Below are positions 26,615-35,410 of a stretch of 64,000 nucleotides of DNA, one piece after another. The stretch lies in NCBI GenBank assembly GCA_938041695.1, contig CALISI010000085.1, positions 50,938 through 114,937 on the forward strand. Reading direction: 5' to 3'. The position numbers and the translations under genes were made by a program. The notes beneath the pieces are model-generated. The model was not told the DNA's origin. It saw only the letters and a program-made list of their open reading frames with translations, and made no database searches. This DNA comes from an uncultured Actinomyces sp. (GTDB lineage Bacteria > Actinomycetota > Actinomycetes > Actinomycetales > Actinomycetaceae). Every line of letters begins with the position of its first letter. Positions within the stretch are counted from its first letter, which is position 1.

Positions 26615-28647
26615 TCCTGCTCCTCTTCCACGCCCGAGGCACCGATGGCGTCAGTCGGCGACACGTCGATTCCCTGCACGGGAACGGACGTCCACTCGTC
26701 CTCGGCCTTGATGCCGACCGGGTGGCCCAAGACCACGCCCGGAACGGCCGCGTCGGACTGGTAGTTCCACACGGGACGCTCGGGGGCCTTGATGACGTCC
26801 TGGAAAATCTCACGCAACTGCGCCTCGTCGAGGGTCTCCTCCTCGAGCAGTCGGGAAGCCAGCGTGTCGAGAACACTGCGGTTTTCCGACAGGATGCGCC
26901 ACGCCTCGCGCATCGCGTTGTCGAGGAGGCGACGCACCTCCTCGTCGATGATCGCGGCGGTCTCATCGGAGAAGGAACGCGGGGCCTCGCCGGATCCGTG
27001 CCCAAAGGCCTCGGTGTCGGCGTCGCCGAGCTTGACCATGCCGATGCGGTCGCTCATGCCGTAGTCGGTGACCATCGCGCGGGCCGTCTTCGTGGCCTGC
27101 TGAATGTCGTTGGCGGGGCCGGTCGACGGATCGCGGAACACGATCTCTTCGGCGACGCGCCCGCCCATGCCGTACACCAGGTCGTCGAGGAGCTGGTTGC
27201 GGGTCTTGTTGAAGCGGTCCTCGGTGGGCATGACCATCGTGTAGCCCAGCGCGCGGCCGCGCGGCAGGATCGTCACCTTCGTCACCGGATCCGTGTAGTT
27301 CAGCGCGGCGGCAGCCAGGGCGTGGCCCGCCTCATGGTACGCGGTCACGGCCTTGTCGTGGTCGTTCATGACGCGGGTGCGCTTCTGCGGGCCGGCGATC
27401 ACGCGGTCGATGGCCTCGTCGATGGCGCGCTCGTCGATGAACTGCATGTTCGAGCGCGCGGTGAGCAGCGCAGCCTCGTTGAGGACGTTCGCCAGGTCCG
27501 CGCCCGTGAAGCCGGGCGTGCGCTTGGCGATCTGACGCAGGTCCACCTGCGCGGTGAGCGGCTTGCCCTGCGCGTGGACCTTCAAGATGGCCTCGCGGCC
27601 CTTCAGGTCGGGGGCCTCGACGGCGATCTGGCGGTCGAAACGCCCCGGGCGCAGCAGCGCCGGGTCGAGGATGTCGGGGCGGTTGGTCGCCGCGATCAGG
27701 ATGATGTTGGCACGCTCGTCGAAGCCGTCCATCTCCACGAGGAGCTGGTTGAGCGTCTGCTCGCGCTCGTCGTTGCCACCGCCGATGCCGCTGCCGCGGT
27801 GGCGACCCACCGCGTCGATCTCGTCGACGAAGATGATGGCCGGCGCGTTCTTCTTCGCGCGCTCGAAAAGCTCGCGCACGCGCGAGGCGCCCACGCCGAC
27901 GTACAGCTCCATGAACTCCGAACCGGAGATCGAGAAGAAGGGGGCGTTCGCCTCGCCGGCGACGGCCTTGGCGAGGAGGGTCTTGCCGGTTCCGGGAGGG
28001 CCGTACAGCAGGACGCCGCGCGGGATGCGCGCACCCACCTTGTGGAACTTGTCCGGGGACGCCAGGAACTCGCGGATCTCCTCGAGCTCCTCCACGGCCT
28101 CGTCCTCACCGGCCACGTCCGCGAACGTGACGTCCGGGCGCTCCTGGTTGAATTCCTTGGCGCGCGACTGAGTAAAGCCGCCCATCATGCGCGAGCCCGA
28201 CATGGAACGCATGACGAAGTAGAACGCGCCCATGAGGATCAGCAGCGGAATCAGCAGCTGAATAATCGCGCCGAAAGCACCGGACTGCGGGCGCACCGCG
28301 TTCCACCCCTTGGCGGGCGCCTTGTCGGCCACCGTGTCCAAGATGTCCTTGGTCTGCACGTAGGAGTACGTGAAGTACACACGCTTACCCAGATCGACGG
28401 TCTTGTCGTCGCCGCCGGTGGACTGGTGGACGTAGTTCTCCGTGAGCGTCAGATTCACCTGCTGGGTGCCCTCGTTGAGGACCACCTGCTCCACCGTGTC
28501 ACCCGAGATGAGCGCCAGGCCCTCCGAGGTCGTCACCGCACGCGGTTGGTTCGTCTGCCAGAGGAACCAGCCGCCCACGAGCAGCACGATGAGCGGAACC
28601 AGCACCCACCCCAGGCTGGGGCGTTTGTTCTTGATCTTCTCGTTCAC
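26611..28647 (-). CDS. ftsH: ATP-dependent zinc metalloprotease FtsH
   Basis: A 678-residue membrane AAA+ protease for quality control of membrane proteins. Two N-terminal helices (about 13-31 and 124-146) flank an outside domain. Walker A is GPPGTGKT (216-223), Walker B FVDEID, with the SRH region around ATNRPDILD. The zinc site is HEAGH (438-442). The C-terminus is acidic. It starts with GTG 25 bases after hpt. The tilS-hpt-ftsH-folE order is widespread in Gram-positives. Confidence 0.97.
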   Translation of the reverse strand: MNEKIKNKRPSLGWVLVPLIVLLVGGWFLWQTNQPRAVTTSEGLALISGDTVEQVVLNEGTQQVNLTLTENYVHQSTGGDDKTVDLGKRVYFTYSYVQTKDILDTVADKAPAKGWNAVRPQSGAFGAIIQLLIPLLILMGAFYFVMRSMSGSRMMGGFTQSRAKEFNQERPDVTFADVAGEDEAVEELEEIREFLASPDKFHKVGARIPRGVLLYGPPGTGKTLLAKAVAGEANAPFFSISGSEFMELYVGVGASRVRELFERAKKNAPAIIFVDEIDAVGRHRGSGIGGGNDEREQTLNQLLVEMDGFDERANIILIAATNRPDILDPALLRPGRFDRQIAVEAPDLKGREAILKVHAQGKPLTAQVDLRQIAKRTPGFTGADLANVLNEAALLTARSNMQFIDERAIDEAIDRVIAGPQKRTRVMNDHDKAVTAYHEAGHALAAAALNYTDPVTKVTILPRGRALGYTMVMPTEDRFNKTRNQLLDDLVYGMGGRVAEEIVFRDPSTGPANDIQQATKTARAMVTDYGMSDRIGMVKLGDADTEAFGHGSGEAPRSFSDETAAIIDEEVRRLLDNAMREAWRILSENRSVLDTLASRLLEEETLDEAQLREIFQDVIKAPERPVWNYQSDAAVPGVVLGHPVGIKAEDEWTSVPVQGIDVSPTDAIGASGVEEEQE

Positions 28648-28672
28648 GGGCGTCCCTTACAGGTAGGCGTTC

Positions 28673-29227
28673 TCAGTTGGTGTAGACGTGCGGCTGCAGC
28701 GTGCCGACGAAGGGCATGTTGCGGTACTTCTCGGCGTAGTCCAGGCCGTAACCGACGACGAACTCGTCAGGAATATCGAAGCCCACGTAGGCGACGTCCA
28801 CGTCGACCTTCGCGGCCTCGGGCTTACGCAGGGCGGTCGCGATCTTGACGGAGGCGGCGCCACGTCCGAGCAGGTTCGCCTGCAGCCACGACAGCGTCAG
28901 GCCCGAATCGATGATGTCCTCGACGATCAGCACGTGACGTCCGGCGACGTCCTGGTCGAGGTCCTTCAGGATGCGCACGACGCCCGAGGTCTTGGTACCC
29001 GACCCGTAGGAGGACACGGCCATCCAGTCCATCTCGAGGGGGGTGTGCAGCTTGCGCGACAGATCCGCCATCACCATGACGGCGCCGCGCAGAACGCCGA
29101 CGAGCAGCAGGTCTTCGCCCGCGTAGTCGCGGTCGATCTGCTCGGCCATGTCGGCGAGCCGACGGTCCATATCATCGGCGGTGACCAGGATTTCCTTCAG
29201 GTCGTTTCCCATGTCGGTGGCGTCCAC
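28673..29227 (-). CDS. hpt: Hypoxanthine phosphoribosyltransferase
   Basis: A 184-residue purine salvage enzyme making IMP or GMP from hypoxanthine or guanine and PRPP. The PRPP-binding motif VLIVEDIIDSGLTL and the flexible-loop SSYGSGT are present, as is the C-terminal VGFDIPDEFVVGYGLDY segment. A GTG start has AGAGGA upstream; an ATG five codons later is an alternative with poorer spacing. It is separated from tilS by about 120 bases. Confidence 0.95.
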   Translation of the reverse strand: MDATDMGNDLKEILVTADDMDRRLADMAEQIDRDYAGEDLLLVGVLRGAVMVMADLSRKLHTPLEMDWMAVSSYGSGTKTSGVVRILKDLDQDVAGRHVLIVEDIIDSGLTLSWLQANLLGRGAASVKIATALRKPEAAKVDVDVAYVGFDIPDEFVVGYGLDYAEKYRNMPFVGTLQPHVYTN

Positions 29228-29350
29228 CGTGTCCTCTTTTCGTATCGATGCTACGCGAGCGATTCCACTATAAGCGTGCCATACAAACGCGCGCCTGTTC
29301 CAGGAAGGACGAGATTCTCACTGTCAGCGCAACATCCTGTGATCGCCCAG

Positions 29351-30529
29351 TCAGGGTCGGGGCGCTCTGGGGGCGTCTCTCGCGGCTTGTTGTTGCCCCT
29401 GGGCGGGGTCTGTTTCCGGCGGTGTGCCTCTCTCGCGCGCGACGAAGACGATGCGCGCGCGGGCACCGTGTCCAACGCGCGAGGCCAGCCCCCCGGGCAG
29501 GTCGATAGGCCCCTGCCCCCGCCAGGCGACCACCAGGTCGTCAACGGCGTCGATGTGGGCGCTGGACAGTGCCCGGATTCCCGCCGCTTGAGCCGCCTCA
29601 CGCAGGGCGCGCGTGCGCACCGCCCGGGGAGCGCCGCGCAGGGGGGCGACCGCGAGCGCCACAGACATTCCCCTGTCAGCGGGGTCCGTGTCGTCGACGA
29701 TCCGCGCGGCGGCGGCAATCGCGGCGGCGGTGAGTGCGCGCGCTCGGTCGCTGAGGGCGTCGTCGTCCTCGGCGCACAGGGCGGCCGTGCGCGCCAGCGC
29801 GGGAACGGGATCGACACCCAGGGCCGAGGCCAGGGCCGGGATCGCCCCATGCCGCAGGGCCGAGCGGCGCAGCGGGCTCCCGTCGGCGGCCCGCCAGGGC
29901 CCGTCGATGTCGTTCGTCGGGTCGTGAACCGGGGCGAGGCCCGCCTGGGCGCACGCCTCCTCCGTATCTGTTCGCCGCAGCTTCAAGAGCGGGCGCAGCC
30001 ACGTCACCCCGTCGCCGTCGCGCGAGATGGGGGCGATGGCCCGCAGCGAGGAGGGGCCCGAGCCGCGCGCCAGGCGCAGCAGCACCGTCTCGGCCTGGTC
30101 GTCCATCGTGTGGCCGAGGAGGATCGGGGCACCCTCGCGCGCACCAACCGCACGCAGGGCCGCGCGCCGCGCGTCGCGGGCCGCACCCTCGGGGCCTCCC
30201 TGGCCTCCCACCATCACGGTCTCGACAACGGCGCGCGCCCCCAGGGATGCCGCCAGATCCGCGACGCGGCGAGCCTCCTCGTCGCTGCCCTCGCGCAGCC
30301 CGTGATCGACCGTCACCGTGATCACCGGAATCCCCGCGCGCGCCGCCACGTCAATCGTCGTCAGCGCCAACGCCAACGAATCCGCGCCACCCGACAGGCC
30401 GACGACGAGAGCGGGAGGGGCCCCGGCCTCGTCAATGAAGGAGGTCAGACAAGCGCGCACGGCGAGGGAGCAGGCGCGCAGGGAGCCGCGCGGGTTCGCC
30501 CCCACACGGCTCGAGGCGTCAGCGCACAC
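29351..30529 (-). CDS. tilS: tRNA(Ile)-lysidine synthase
   Basis: A 392-residue PP-loop enzyme that lysidinylates the AUA-reading tRNA-Ile anticodon. The ATP-binding PP-loop LSGGADS is near the N-terminus, followed by VDHGLR and LGHTMDDQAET; the C-terminal half is degenerate and Ala/Arg-rich, as usual in actinobacteria. The true start is uncertain: GTG at 30529 overlaps the preceding gene by 11 bases and GTG at 30505 is equally possible. The in-frame extension to 30694 overlaps the upstream gene and is unlikely. Identity is firm from motifs and synteny with hpt and ftsH. Confidence 0.92.
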   Translation of the reverse strand: MCADASSRVGANPRGSLRACSLAVRACLTSFIDEAGAPPALVVGLSGGADSLALALTTIDVAARAGIPVITVTVDHGLREGSDEEARRVADLAASLGARAVVETVMVGGQGGPEGAARDARRAALRAVGAREGAPILLGHTMDDQAETVLLRLARGSGPSSLRAIAPISRDGDGVTWLRPLLKLRRTDTEEACAQAGLAPVHDPTNDIDGPWRAADGSPLRRSALRHGAIPALASALGVDPVPALARTAALCAEDDDALSDRARALTAAAIAAAARIVDDTDPADRGMSVALAVAPLRGAPRAVRTRALREAAQAAGIRALSSAHIDAVDDLVVAWRGQGPIDLPGGLASRVGHGARARIVFVARERGTPPETDPAQGQQQAARDAPRAPRP

Positions 30530-31361
30530 GCGCCAGCCACGCGGACGGATCCGCGTACTCGCTTGCGGTCGGCAGCGCCTCGACGCCCGACAGGAGGCGG
30601 GCGATCGCGCCCTCGCGCACGACCGTGCGCGCGAAGCCCTCGGTCTGCGCTTGGAGGGCCTCGACACCAGCCAGCGGCATACCGGCCGCCGCACACGCGC
30701 GCACGAGCGCCACCCCGCCGGCGTGCGCGCGGTGGGTGCGCAGCCACTGGATCGACGGCAGGTCGCGGGGCGTGAGGACCTCCATCTCGGCAGTGGGCAG
30801 CGCGTCCAGGAGCAGGACGATGCGCACGAGCTCGTCGCTGCGCTCAGGCAGCGCGCGCATCAGGTCAGCGATATAGGGGACGAGGTAGGGGGCGTGCGTC
30901 AGGTGGACGCCGCGCAGGCCCGTGCACAGGGACACCCACCGGCACCAATCCGTCTGATCCAGGGCGTAGCGCTGCGCGTCCGCGAGCACGTTAGGGGCCA
31001 CGAGGATCCGACGCCCCGTGCGCACGTCCCAGATGCCCGTGGCTTCCTTGGCCAGGGCGCGCAGGATGACGGCTTCGGCCGCCAAGACGAGGGGTGTGCG
31101 CGTGTCCTCGAAGTTATCCAGGAGCGAGCCCACCGAGCGGATCAGCCCGCGCCGATCCACGACGACGGTCGAGGACGCGGCGACCTGCGCGGAAGCCTCG
31201 GGCAGGGTGGAGAGCGCGGCGAGCCGACGGTCCGACCAGGCCACCGAACGACGCAGGCGCGCCACCACGGCGGAGGCACCCACGCGGGAGGCCGACGGAC
31301 CCGCATACGACAGCGAGGCGAGAACTCCCGCGACGTCGCGCGGGCCAAACGGCATATCCAT
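30519..31361 (-). CDS. Degenerate zinc-dependent metalloprotease-like protein (zincin_2/DUF2342 family), HExxH lost
   Basis: A 280-residue protein occupying the place between dacB and tilS where actinobacteria carry a DUF2342/zincin_2 protein. Several family landmarks align from memory: WVRAA-like around residue 70, a LVAPN strand (120-124) and the D-x-x-x-W-V-x-L helix (137-145). In the family that helix continues HExTH; here residues 146-150 are CTGLR. His153 and His156 are nearby but not in zincin spacing. No other HExxH exists in the protein. It is therefore probably a non-catalytic homolog. It overlaps the tilS start and lies just after dacB. Confidence 0.75.
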   Translation of the reverse strand: MDMPFGPRDVAGVLASLSYAGPSASRVGASAVVARLRRSVAWSDRRLAALSTLPEASAQVAASSTVVVDRRGLIRSVGSLLDNFEDTRTPLVLAAEAVILRALAKEATGIWDVRTGRRILVAPNVLADAQRYALDQTDWCRWVSLCTGLRGVHLTHAPYLVPYIADLMRALPERSDELVRIVLLLDALPTAEMEVLTPRDLPSIQWLRTHRAHAGGVALVRACAAAGMPLAGVEALQAQTEGFARTVVREGAIARLLSGVEALPTASEYADPSAWLARVR

Positions 31362-31365
31362 GGAC

Positions 31366-32721
31366 CTAGTCTAGCCCGGCCAGGCCCTCCTCGAAGGCGT
31401 CCAGGCGGCCGCGCGTGGCGTAGGCGCCCTCGGTGACGTGATCATGCCCGATCGACACGAGAAGGACGCGCCCACTCTGGGTCAAGACGGAGCCCGACAG
31501 GGAGGTGACCTCCTGGAGCGAACCCGTCTTGGCCTGCACGTTTCCCGCAGCCGGGGCCTCGGTCATGCGCTGGGAGAGCGTGCCCACGAGGCCCGCCCAC
31601 GGCAGGAGACGCATCGTGTCCGCGCCGGTCCCGCTGCCCGCGTACGAGGCCTTGAGGACGCCGACCAGCGTGTTGGCGCTGATCTTATCGTTGCTGGACA
31701 GGCCCGAGCAGTCCTCCAAGGTGAGTCCGTCCGTGGGGACACCGGCCTGCGTCAGGGCCTGACGCACCGTGTCGGTCGCGCCCTCGTAGGTCGAGGGGGC
31801 ACCGGCGGCGCGCGCGGCGAAACGGCAGTATTGATCCGCGAGAGTGTTATCCGAGTGCGCGAGCATCCAGCGCAGCTGCTCCCCTATCGTCGCCGAGCTC
31901 ACCGACGCGATAGTGGCCGCGCCCGCCGGGCCGTCCCCGGCCTCGCCGAGCGTCGCCGTGATACCGGCGGCACCCAGCGCCTGCGAGAACACCTCGGCGA
32001 CGCGGCCAGGCGCGTCCGCGTAGAAAGCGTTAGCGCCCTCGTAGGTGCGCCCCGCGTCAATCGCCATCGGCCCGACGTGCCCCTCGTAGGAGCCGACTTC
32101 CTGCGCGTCCCACGACGACAGGTGCGAAGCCCCGTCGAAGAGCGTGCCACGCCAGTTCAGGGTCACGGAGGTGATGCCGCGCTGCTTCAGGGCCGCCGCC
32201 GCATCGTTCGCGAGGGTCTGCAGGCCTGCGCGCCCCGACACCTCAACCTCGTCGGAGGTGCCGATGCCCAGGAGCAGGTCGCCCTCGGAATCCAGGTAGA
32301 GAGTCTGGTTGTCGGTGCCCAAGAGGGCGCTCGTCGTCAGCGTCGCCGTCGGATCCAGGTTCGCCAGCGCGGTGAAAGCCGTGAGCGTCTTCGTCGTCGA
32401 GGCCGGCGTGTGAGCCGTCGACGCATCCGCGTCCAGCAGCACCTCGCCGGTCTGCGCGTCCACGACCGTGCCCCACGCCGTGTAGCCACCCTGGGCCGCC
32501 GCGGCCGCAACCGGCGCCCACAGCGCCTCCACGTCCGCGGCGCTCACCGGGGTTCCCGCGCCCTTCGCGTCGCCCGAAACCGGCGCCGCTTCAAGCGTCG
32601 AGGCCGTGGGAACGTCCGCCGGAGTAGCCGCTTGCGGGGAGCAGCCGGAACCCACCAGCGCCGCCGTCGCCACGAGCGCGGCGCTAGCGCTTACAATTGC
32701 CCCCATAGACGTGCGATGCAT
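31366..32721 (-). CDS. dacB: D-alanyl-D-alanine carboxypeptidase/endopeptidase (PBP4, DacB)
   Basis: A 451-residue class C penicillin-binding protein trimming or cutting peptidoglycan peptides. SxxK is Ser108-Lys111 (STTK), SxN is SDN (290-292) and KTG is 398-400, with the inserted domain between the first two as in the PBP4 group. The N-terminus has a hydrophobic helix ending SGCS; Cys27 could be lipidated but the lipobox is atypical, so it may simply be secreted. It is divergent from ppa with about 100 bases between the starts and stops 4 bases before the zincin gene. Confidence 0.93.
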   Translation of the reverse strand: MHRTSMGAIVSASAALVATAALVGSGCSPQAATPADVPTASTLEAAPVSGDAKGAGTPVSAADVEALWAPVAAAAAQGGYTAWGTVVDAQTGEVLLDADASTAHTPASTTKTLTAFTALANLDPTATLTTSALLGTDNQTLYLDSEGDLLLGIGTSDEVEVSGRAGLQTLANDAAAALKQRGITSVTLNWRGTLFDGASHLSSWDAQEVGSYEGHVGPMAIDAGRTYEGANAFYADAPGRVAEVFSQALGAAGITATLGEAGDGPAGAATIASVSSATIGEQLRWMLAHSDNTLADQYCRFAARAAGAPSTYEGATDTVRQALTQAGVPTDGLTLEDCSGLSSNDKISANTLVGVLKASYAGSGTGADTMRLLPWAGLVGTLSQRMTEAPAAGNVQAKTGSLQEVTSLSGSVLTQSGRVLLVSIGHDHVTEGAYATRGRLDAFEEGLAGLD

Positions 32722-32823
32722 GGATGTCCCTTCGTGGTTATTTCGGTAACTACACTACCTGTCCATGCGCCCACACAACCAACTGGACCCCCGAGTTTCG
32801 GGGCTGAAGCGGAAGGCACGGCC

Positions 32824-33318
32824 ATGGAATTTGACGTGACCATCGAGATCCCCAAGGGGAATCGAAACAAGTACGAGATTGACCACGAGACGGGTCGCAT
32901 TCGCCTCGATCGCATGCTCTTCACCTCGACCCGCTACCCGGACGACTACGGTTTCATCGACGATACCCTGGGCGAGGACGGCGACCCGCTGGACGCCCTC
33001 GTCCTCCTCGAAGAGCCCACGTTCCCCGGCTGCGTGATCCGCTGCCGCGCGCTCGGCATGTTCCGCATGCGCGACGAAAAGGGCGGCGACGACAAGGTCC
33101 TGTGCGTGCCCGCCTCCGACCAGCGCGCCTCCTGGCGTACCGAGATCGACGACGTGTCGGAGTTCCACCGCCTGGAAATCCAGCACTTCTTCGAGGTCTA
33201 CAAGGACCTCGAGCCCGGCAAGAGCGTCGAGGGCGCCCACTGGGTGGGCCGCGAAGAGGCCGAGGCCGAAATTCGCCGCTCCTACGAGCGCCTGAAGGAA
33301 CACGAGGGCCAGCACTGA
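32824..33318 (+). CDS. ppa: Inorganic pyrophosphatase
   Basis: A 164-residue family I soluble pyrophosphatase that hydrolyses PPi to drive biosynthesis. Metal-binding motif EDGDPLDALVL is present, with the YPDDYGFI strand and the conserved KDLEPGK near the end. GAAGG lies before the ATG. It is a single gene with a strong hairpin just behind it. Confidence 0.96.
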   Translation: MEFDVTIEIPKGNRNKYEIDHETGRIRLDRMLFTSTRYPDDYGFIDDTLGEDGDPLDALVLLEEPTFPGCVIRCRALGMFRMRDEKGGDDKVLCVPASDQRASWRTEIDDVSEFHRLEIQHFFEVYKDLEPGKSVEGAHWVGREEAEAEIRRSYERLKEHEGQH

Positions 33319-33332
33319 GCTCACTGCTTGCG

Positions 33333-33366
33333 GGGGGCCGCGCGGACTTACGTCTGCGCGGCCCCC
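33333..33366 (+). terminator. Terminator-like hairpin after ppa
   Basis: An 11-bp perfect GC stem (33333-33343 with 33356-33366) extends inward by a wobble and three more pairs to a TTAC loop. It has no U-tract, as is common in actinobacterial terminators. It begins 15 bases after the ppa stop. Confidence 0.75.
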
Positions 33367-33446
33367 TCGCATAGCCGCCCGTCCTCGCACCGTGCGATCC
33401 AGCGGCGCGCCAAGCCCAGCCTCGCACCGGCGCACGGTGAGCGGCG

Positions 33447-34175
33447 TCAGTGACTCCTCCATGCCTCGACAATGGTTCCCGAGCGGGGGTACAGGACGAT
33501 CCCGATCTCCGCACCCTCTGAGCGGCACGCGTCAATGACCGTCGCGTAGGGCTGTTCGTCCGCCTCCACCCTGTTATCCATCCAGCTCTTGCGTTCCCTG
33601 TACTCCCACGACGAGCCGTCCGAGCTGACCAACTCGAACACGTACTGTGCCCTGGCGTGACCTTTGCCGGAGTTCGTGATGCTGCTGTCCACGTCGAAAT
33701 CACGGCACGTAACGGCCTCGTGGCGCACGGTCCCCGAACGCCAATCCTGGACGAAGGGTGTCAGATAGTAGACCGAAGCGTAGCCGGCCGCCCACAGGAT
33801 CGACGAGGACACCCCGAGCCCGAGAAGCGGATTGAGGAGCGACAGCACGCCGCCGCGCCTGCCCGACGACGACGGAACGACGCACCTCCAGGCCACTCGC
33901 GCAAACCACCGCAACGACGCCCAGACGATCGGGAACCAGAACACGAGAACCAGGAGCGGCAGCCCCAGGGCGGCAAGGCCCGCGTACAGCCTCCATATCG
34001 TCCACGGGTCAGCCCCCATCCAGACACACACCGCGCCGTACGCCAGGATGACCCAGATGCCGATGATCACCCGCCCCAAGCGCCTCTGCGCGGGCGTCAG
34101 GTTCGTCGAGGTGGAGAGCTTTTTCATCCCGTTACCGGGGGCCGTCTGCGCAGCCGCATCCGAGGTCGTCGCCAT
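33447..34175 (-). CDS. Membrane protein of unknown function (paralog A)
   Basis: A 242-residue protein with two helices near the N-terminus (about 35-55 and 60-85) and one hydrophobic segment (about 110-140). A C-terminal outer domain contains one Cys in the VTCRD motif and ends with a Y-x-R-x-G-x-I-x-E-A-W-R signature. Its last ~90 residues resemble those of the neighbouring downstream-coordinate gene (VRxEAVTC / VRREGVTC; IGxxxYxRxGxIxEAWR). ATG at 34175 is taken as start. The domain arrangement is loosely like DUF3592, but I cannot confirm this. Confidence 0.75.
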   Translation of the reverse strand: MATTSDAAAQTAPGNGMKKLSTSTNLTPAQRRLGRVIIGIWVILAYGAVCVWMGADPWTIWRLYAGLAALGLPLLVLVFWFPIVWASLRWFARVAWRCVVPSSSGRRGGVLSLLNPLLGLGVSSSILWAAGYASVYYLTPFVQDWRSGTVRHEAVTCRDFDVDSSITNSGKGHARAQYVFELVSSDGSSWEYRERKSWMDNRVEADEQPYATVIDACRSEGAEIGIVLYPRSGTIVEAWRSH

Positions 34176-34244
34176 GCGACCACAGTAGTCCAGTCCTCGC
34201 CCCTGTCCCCGAGGGTATATCAATCAGCGGGAGCGGCCCGTCCC

Positions 34245-34784
34245 CTAGACGCGTCGCCAGGCTTCGGCGATGATGCCCGTGCGCTCGTAGATGGAGAGTC
34301 CGATCTGCGTGCCGGGCCTCTGGCAGGCCTCGACGATCGTGTTGTAGAGGGGCGTGCCCTTCTCGGCGTGGTGATCGAGCTCGTATTGGCGCAGGTCGTA
34401 GGCGCGCACGATCCCTTCGGTGTCAGTCAGCTCGATGTGCACGAAAGGTCCGTCGTCGCGTTCCTCGGGATTCATCGCGGTGCATGTGACGCCCTCGCGC
34501 CTGACGGGTCCATCCCGCCAGTAGAGGGCAGCCTGCCCGCCCAGGTCCCACGCGGGCATACCAACCAATCCGAACACCACGAGCGAGGCGACAACACCCA
34601 GGAACGCGGTGCCGGGGTGGGCCTCCGGCGCATGCTTGCCGCTGGACGACGACTTGATGCGACGGATCAGGTCGATCACGAAGCGACTGAACGCGGGCAA
34701 CGGCTTGACGACGCGCGGGACCGTGGGGGCGGCACCGATCTGGTGGGCGTTGGTGTCGGCGGTCGGTGCACTCATGCCGTTCAT
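34245..34784 (-). CDS. Membrane protein of unknown function (paralog B)
   Basis: A 179-residue protein with one or two hydrophobic segments (around 60-80) and a C-terminal outer domain homologous in pattern to its neighbour: a VTCTAMN strand with Cys, and an ending in YERTGIIAEAWRR. The start is uncertain: ATGs at 34784 and 34775 both lack a strong ribosome site. It is upstream of paralog A in the same direction with a 69-base gap, so the pair probably arose by duplication and may be co-transcribed. Function unknown. Confidence 0.72.
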   Translation of the reverse strand: MNGMSAPTADTNAHQIGAAPTVPRVVKPLPAFSRFVIDLIRRIKSSSSGKHAPEAHPGTAFLGVVASLVVFGLVGMPAWDLGGQAALYWRDGPVRREGVTCTAMNPEERDDGPFVHIELTDTEGIVRAYDLRQYELDHHAEKGTPLYNTIVEACQRPGTQIGLSIYERTGIIAEAWRRV

Positions 34785-34850
34785 GCCAGCGAACAGGCCC
34801 CACAAACAACGAGGCCAGGCCAGATCTCACCCCACAACCCGCACGTTAAC

Positions 34851-34964
34851 CCTCTAATGCGAGCGTGGGCCCTCTAACTCGCACGTTAACCCGCTAATCC
34901 GAGCGCGGGCAGGGCCGCCCACGAACGCAATAGCGGGTTTAGGTGCGGAACAGCGGGTTAACGC
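34851..34964. repeat. 114-bp direct repeat, copy 1
   Basis: It matches 35058-35171 over 114 bases with one mismatch (C at 34951, T at 35158). Each copy contains imperfect dyad symmetry around its centre: a CGCACGTTAACCCGCTA half is answered by TAGCGGGTTTAGGTGCG. It also contains repeated GTTAAC and CTAATxCGAGCG words. Non-coding. Confidence 0.9.
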
Positions 34965-35057
34965 GCATATCACAGGGCCGAGGCACACCTATCCTCTGCT
35001 CGGTGACATTGGTAGCCCACCTTGTGGCCACCTCGACCCACCAATGCGCACGTCACT

Positions 35058-35171
35058 CCTCTAATGCGAGCGTGGGCCCTCTAACTCGCACGTTAACCCG
35101 CTAATCCGAGCGCGGGCAGGGCCGCCCACGAACGCAATAGCGGGTTTAGGTGCGGAATAGCGGGTTAACGC
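35058..35171. repeat. 114-bp direct repeat, copy 2
   Basis: Second copy of the dyad-containing repeat, 207 bases after the first. It is followed by a further partial motif (GGAATAGCGGATTAAC), so the array may once have been longer. Confidence 0.9.
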
Positions 35172-35350
35172 ACGGAATAGCGGATTAACACTGCCAGTAG
35201 GCGGGCCCATCTGCCACCACCGGACGGCACACCAGGAACGAGGCCGGGGCAGGTCAGCAGACCAACGCACACCACGCACCAAGGCCACACACAAACGCCG
35301 GGGCCACACACAACCACAACAAACAACCCACACAAGCCCGCACACAAACG

Positions 35351-35389
35351 CCGGGGGCCGGGCAGACTCACTGTCCGCCCGGCCCCCGG
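35351..35389 (-). terminator. Terminator-like hairpin after the NlpC/P60 gene
   Basis: A 13-bp perfect stem (35351-35363 with 35377-35389) of almost pure G/C with a 13-base loop, 22 bases beyond the stop codon on the minus strand. No U-tract. Confidence 0.7.
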
Positions 35390-35410
35390 ACCTTCAAGCA
35401 ACGAGGCGGC

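Larger units (their letters stand above)
34785..35410. other. Gene-free repeat region between paralog B and the NlpC/P60 gene
   Basis: It holds the two 114-bp repeats, an ACAC/CCACA-rich stretch (about 35255-35350) and a terminator hairpin. I see no convincing coding sequence or RNA gene. Confidence 0.6.
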
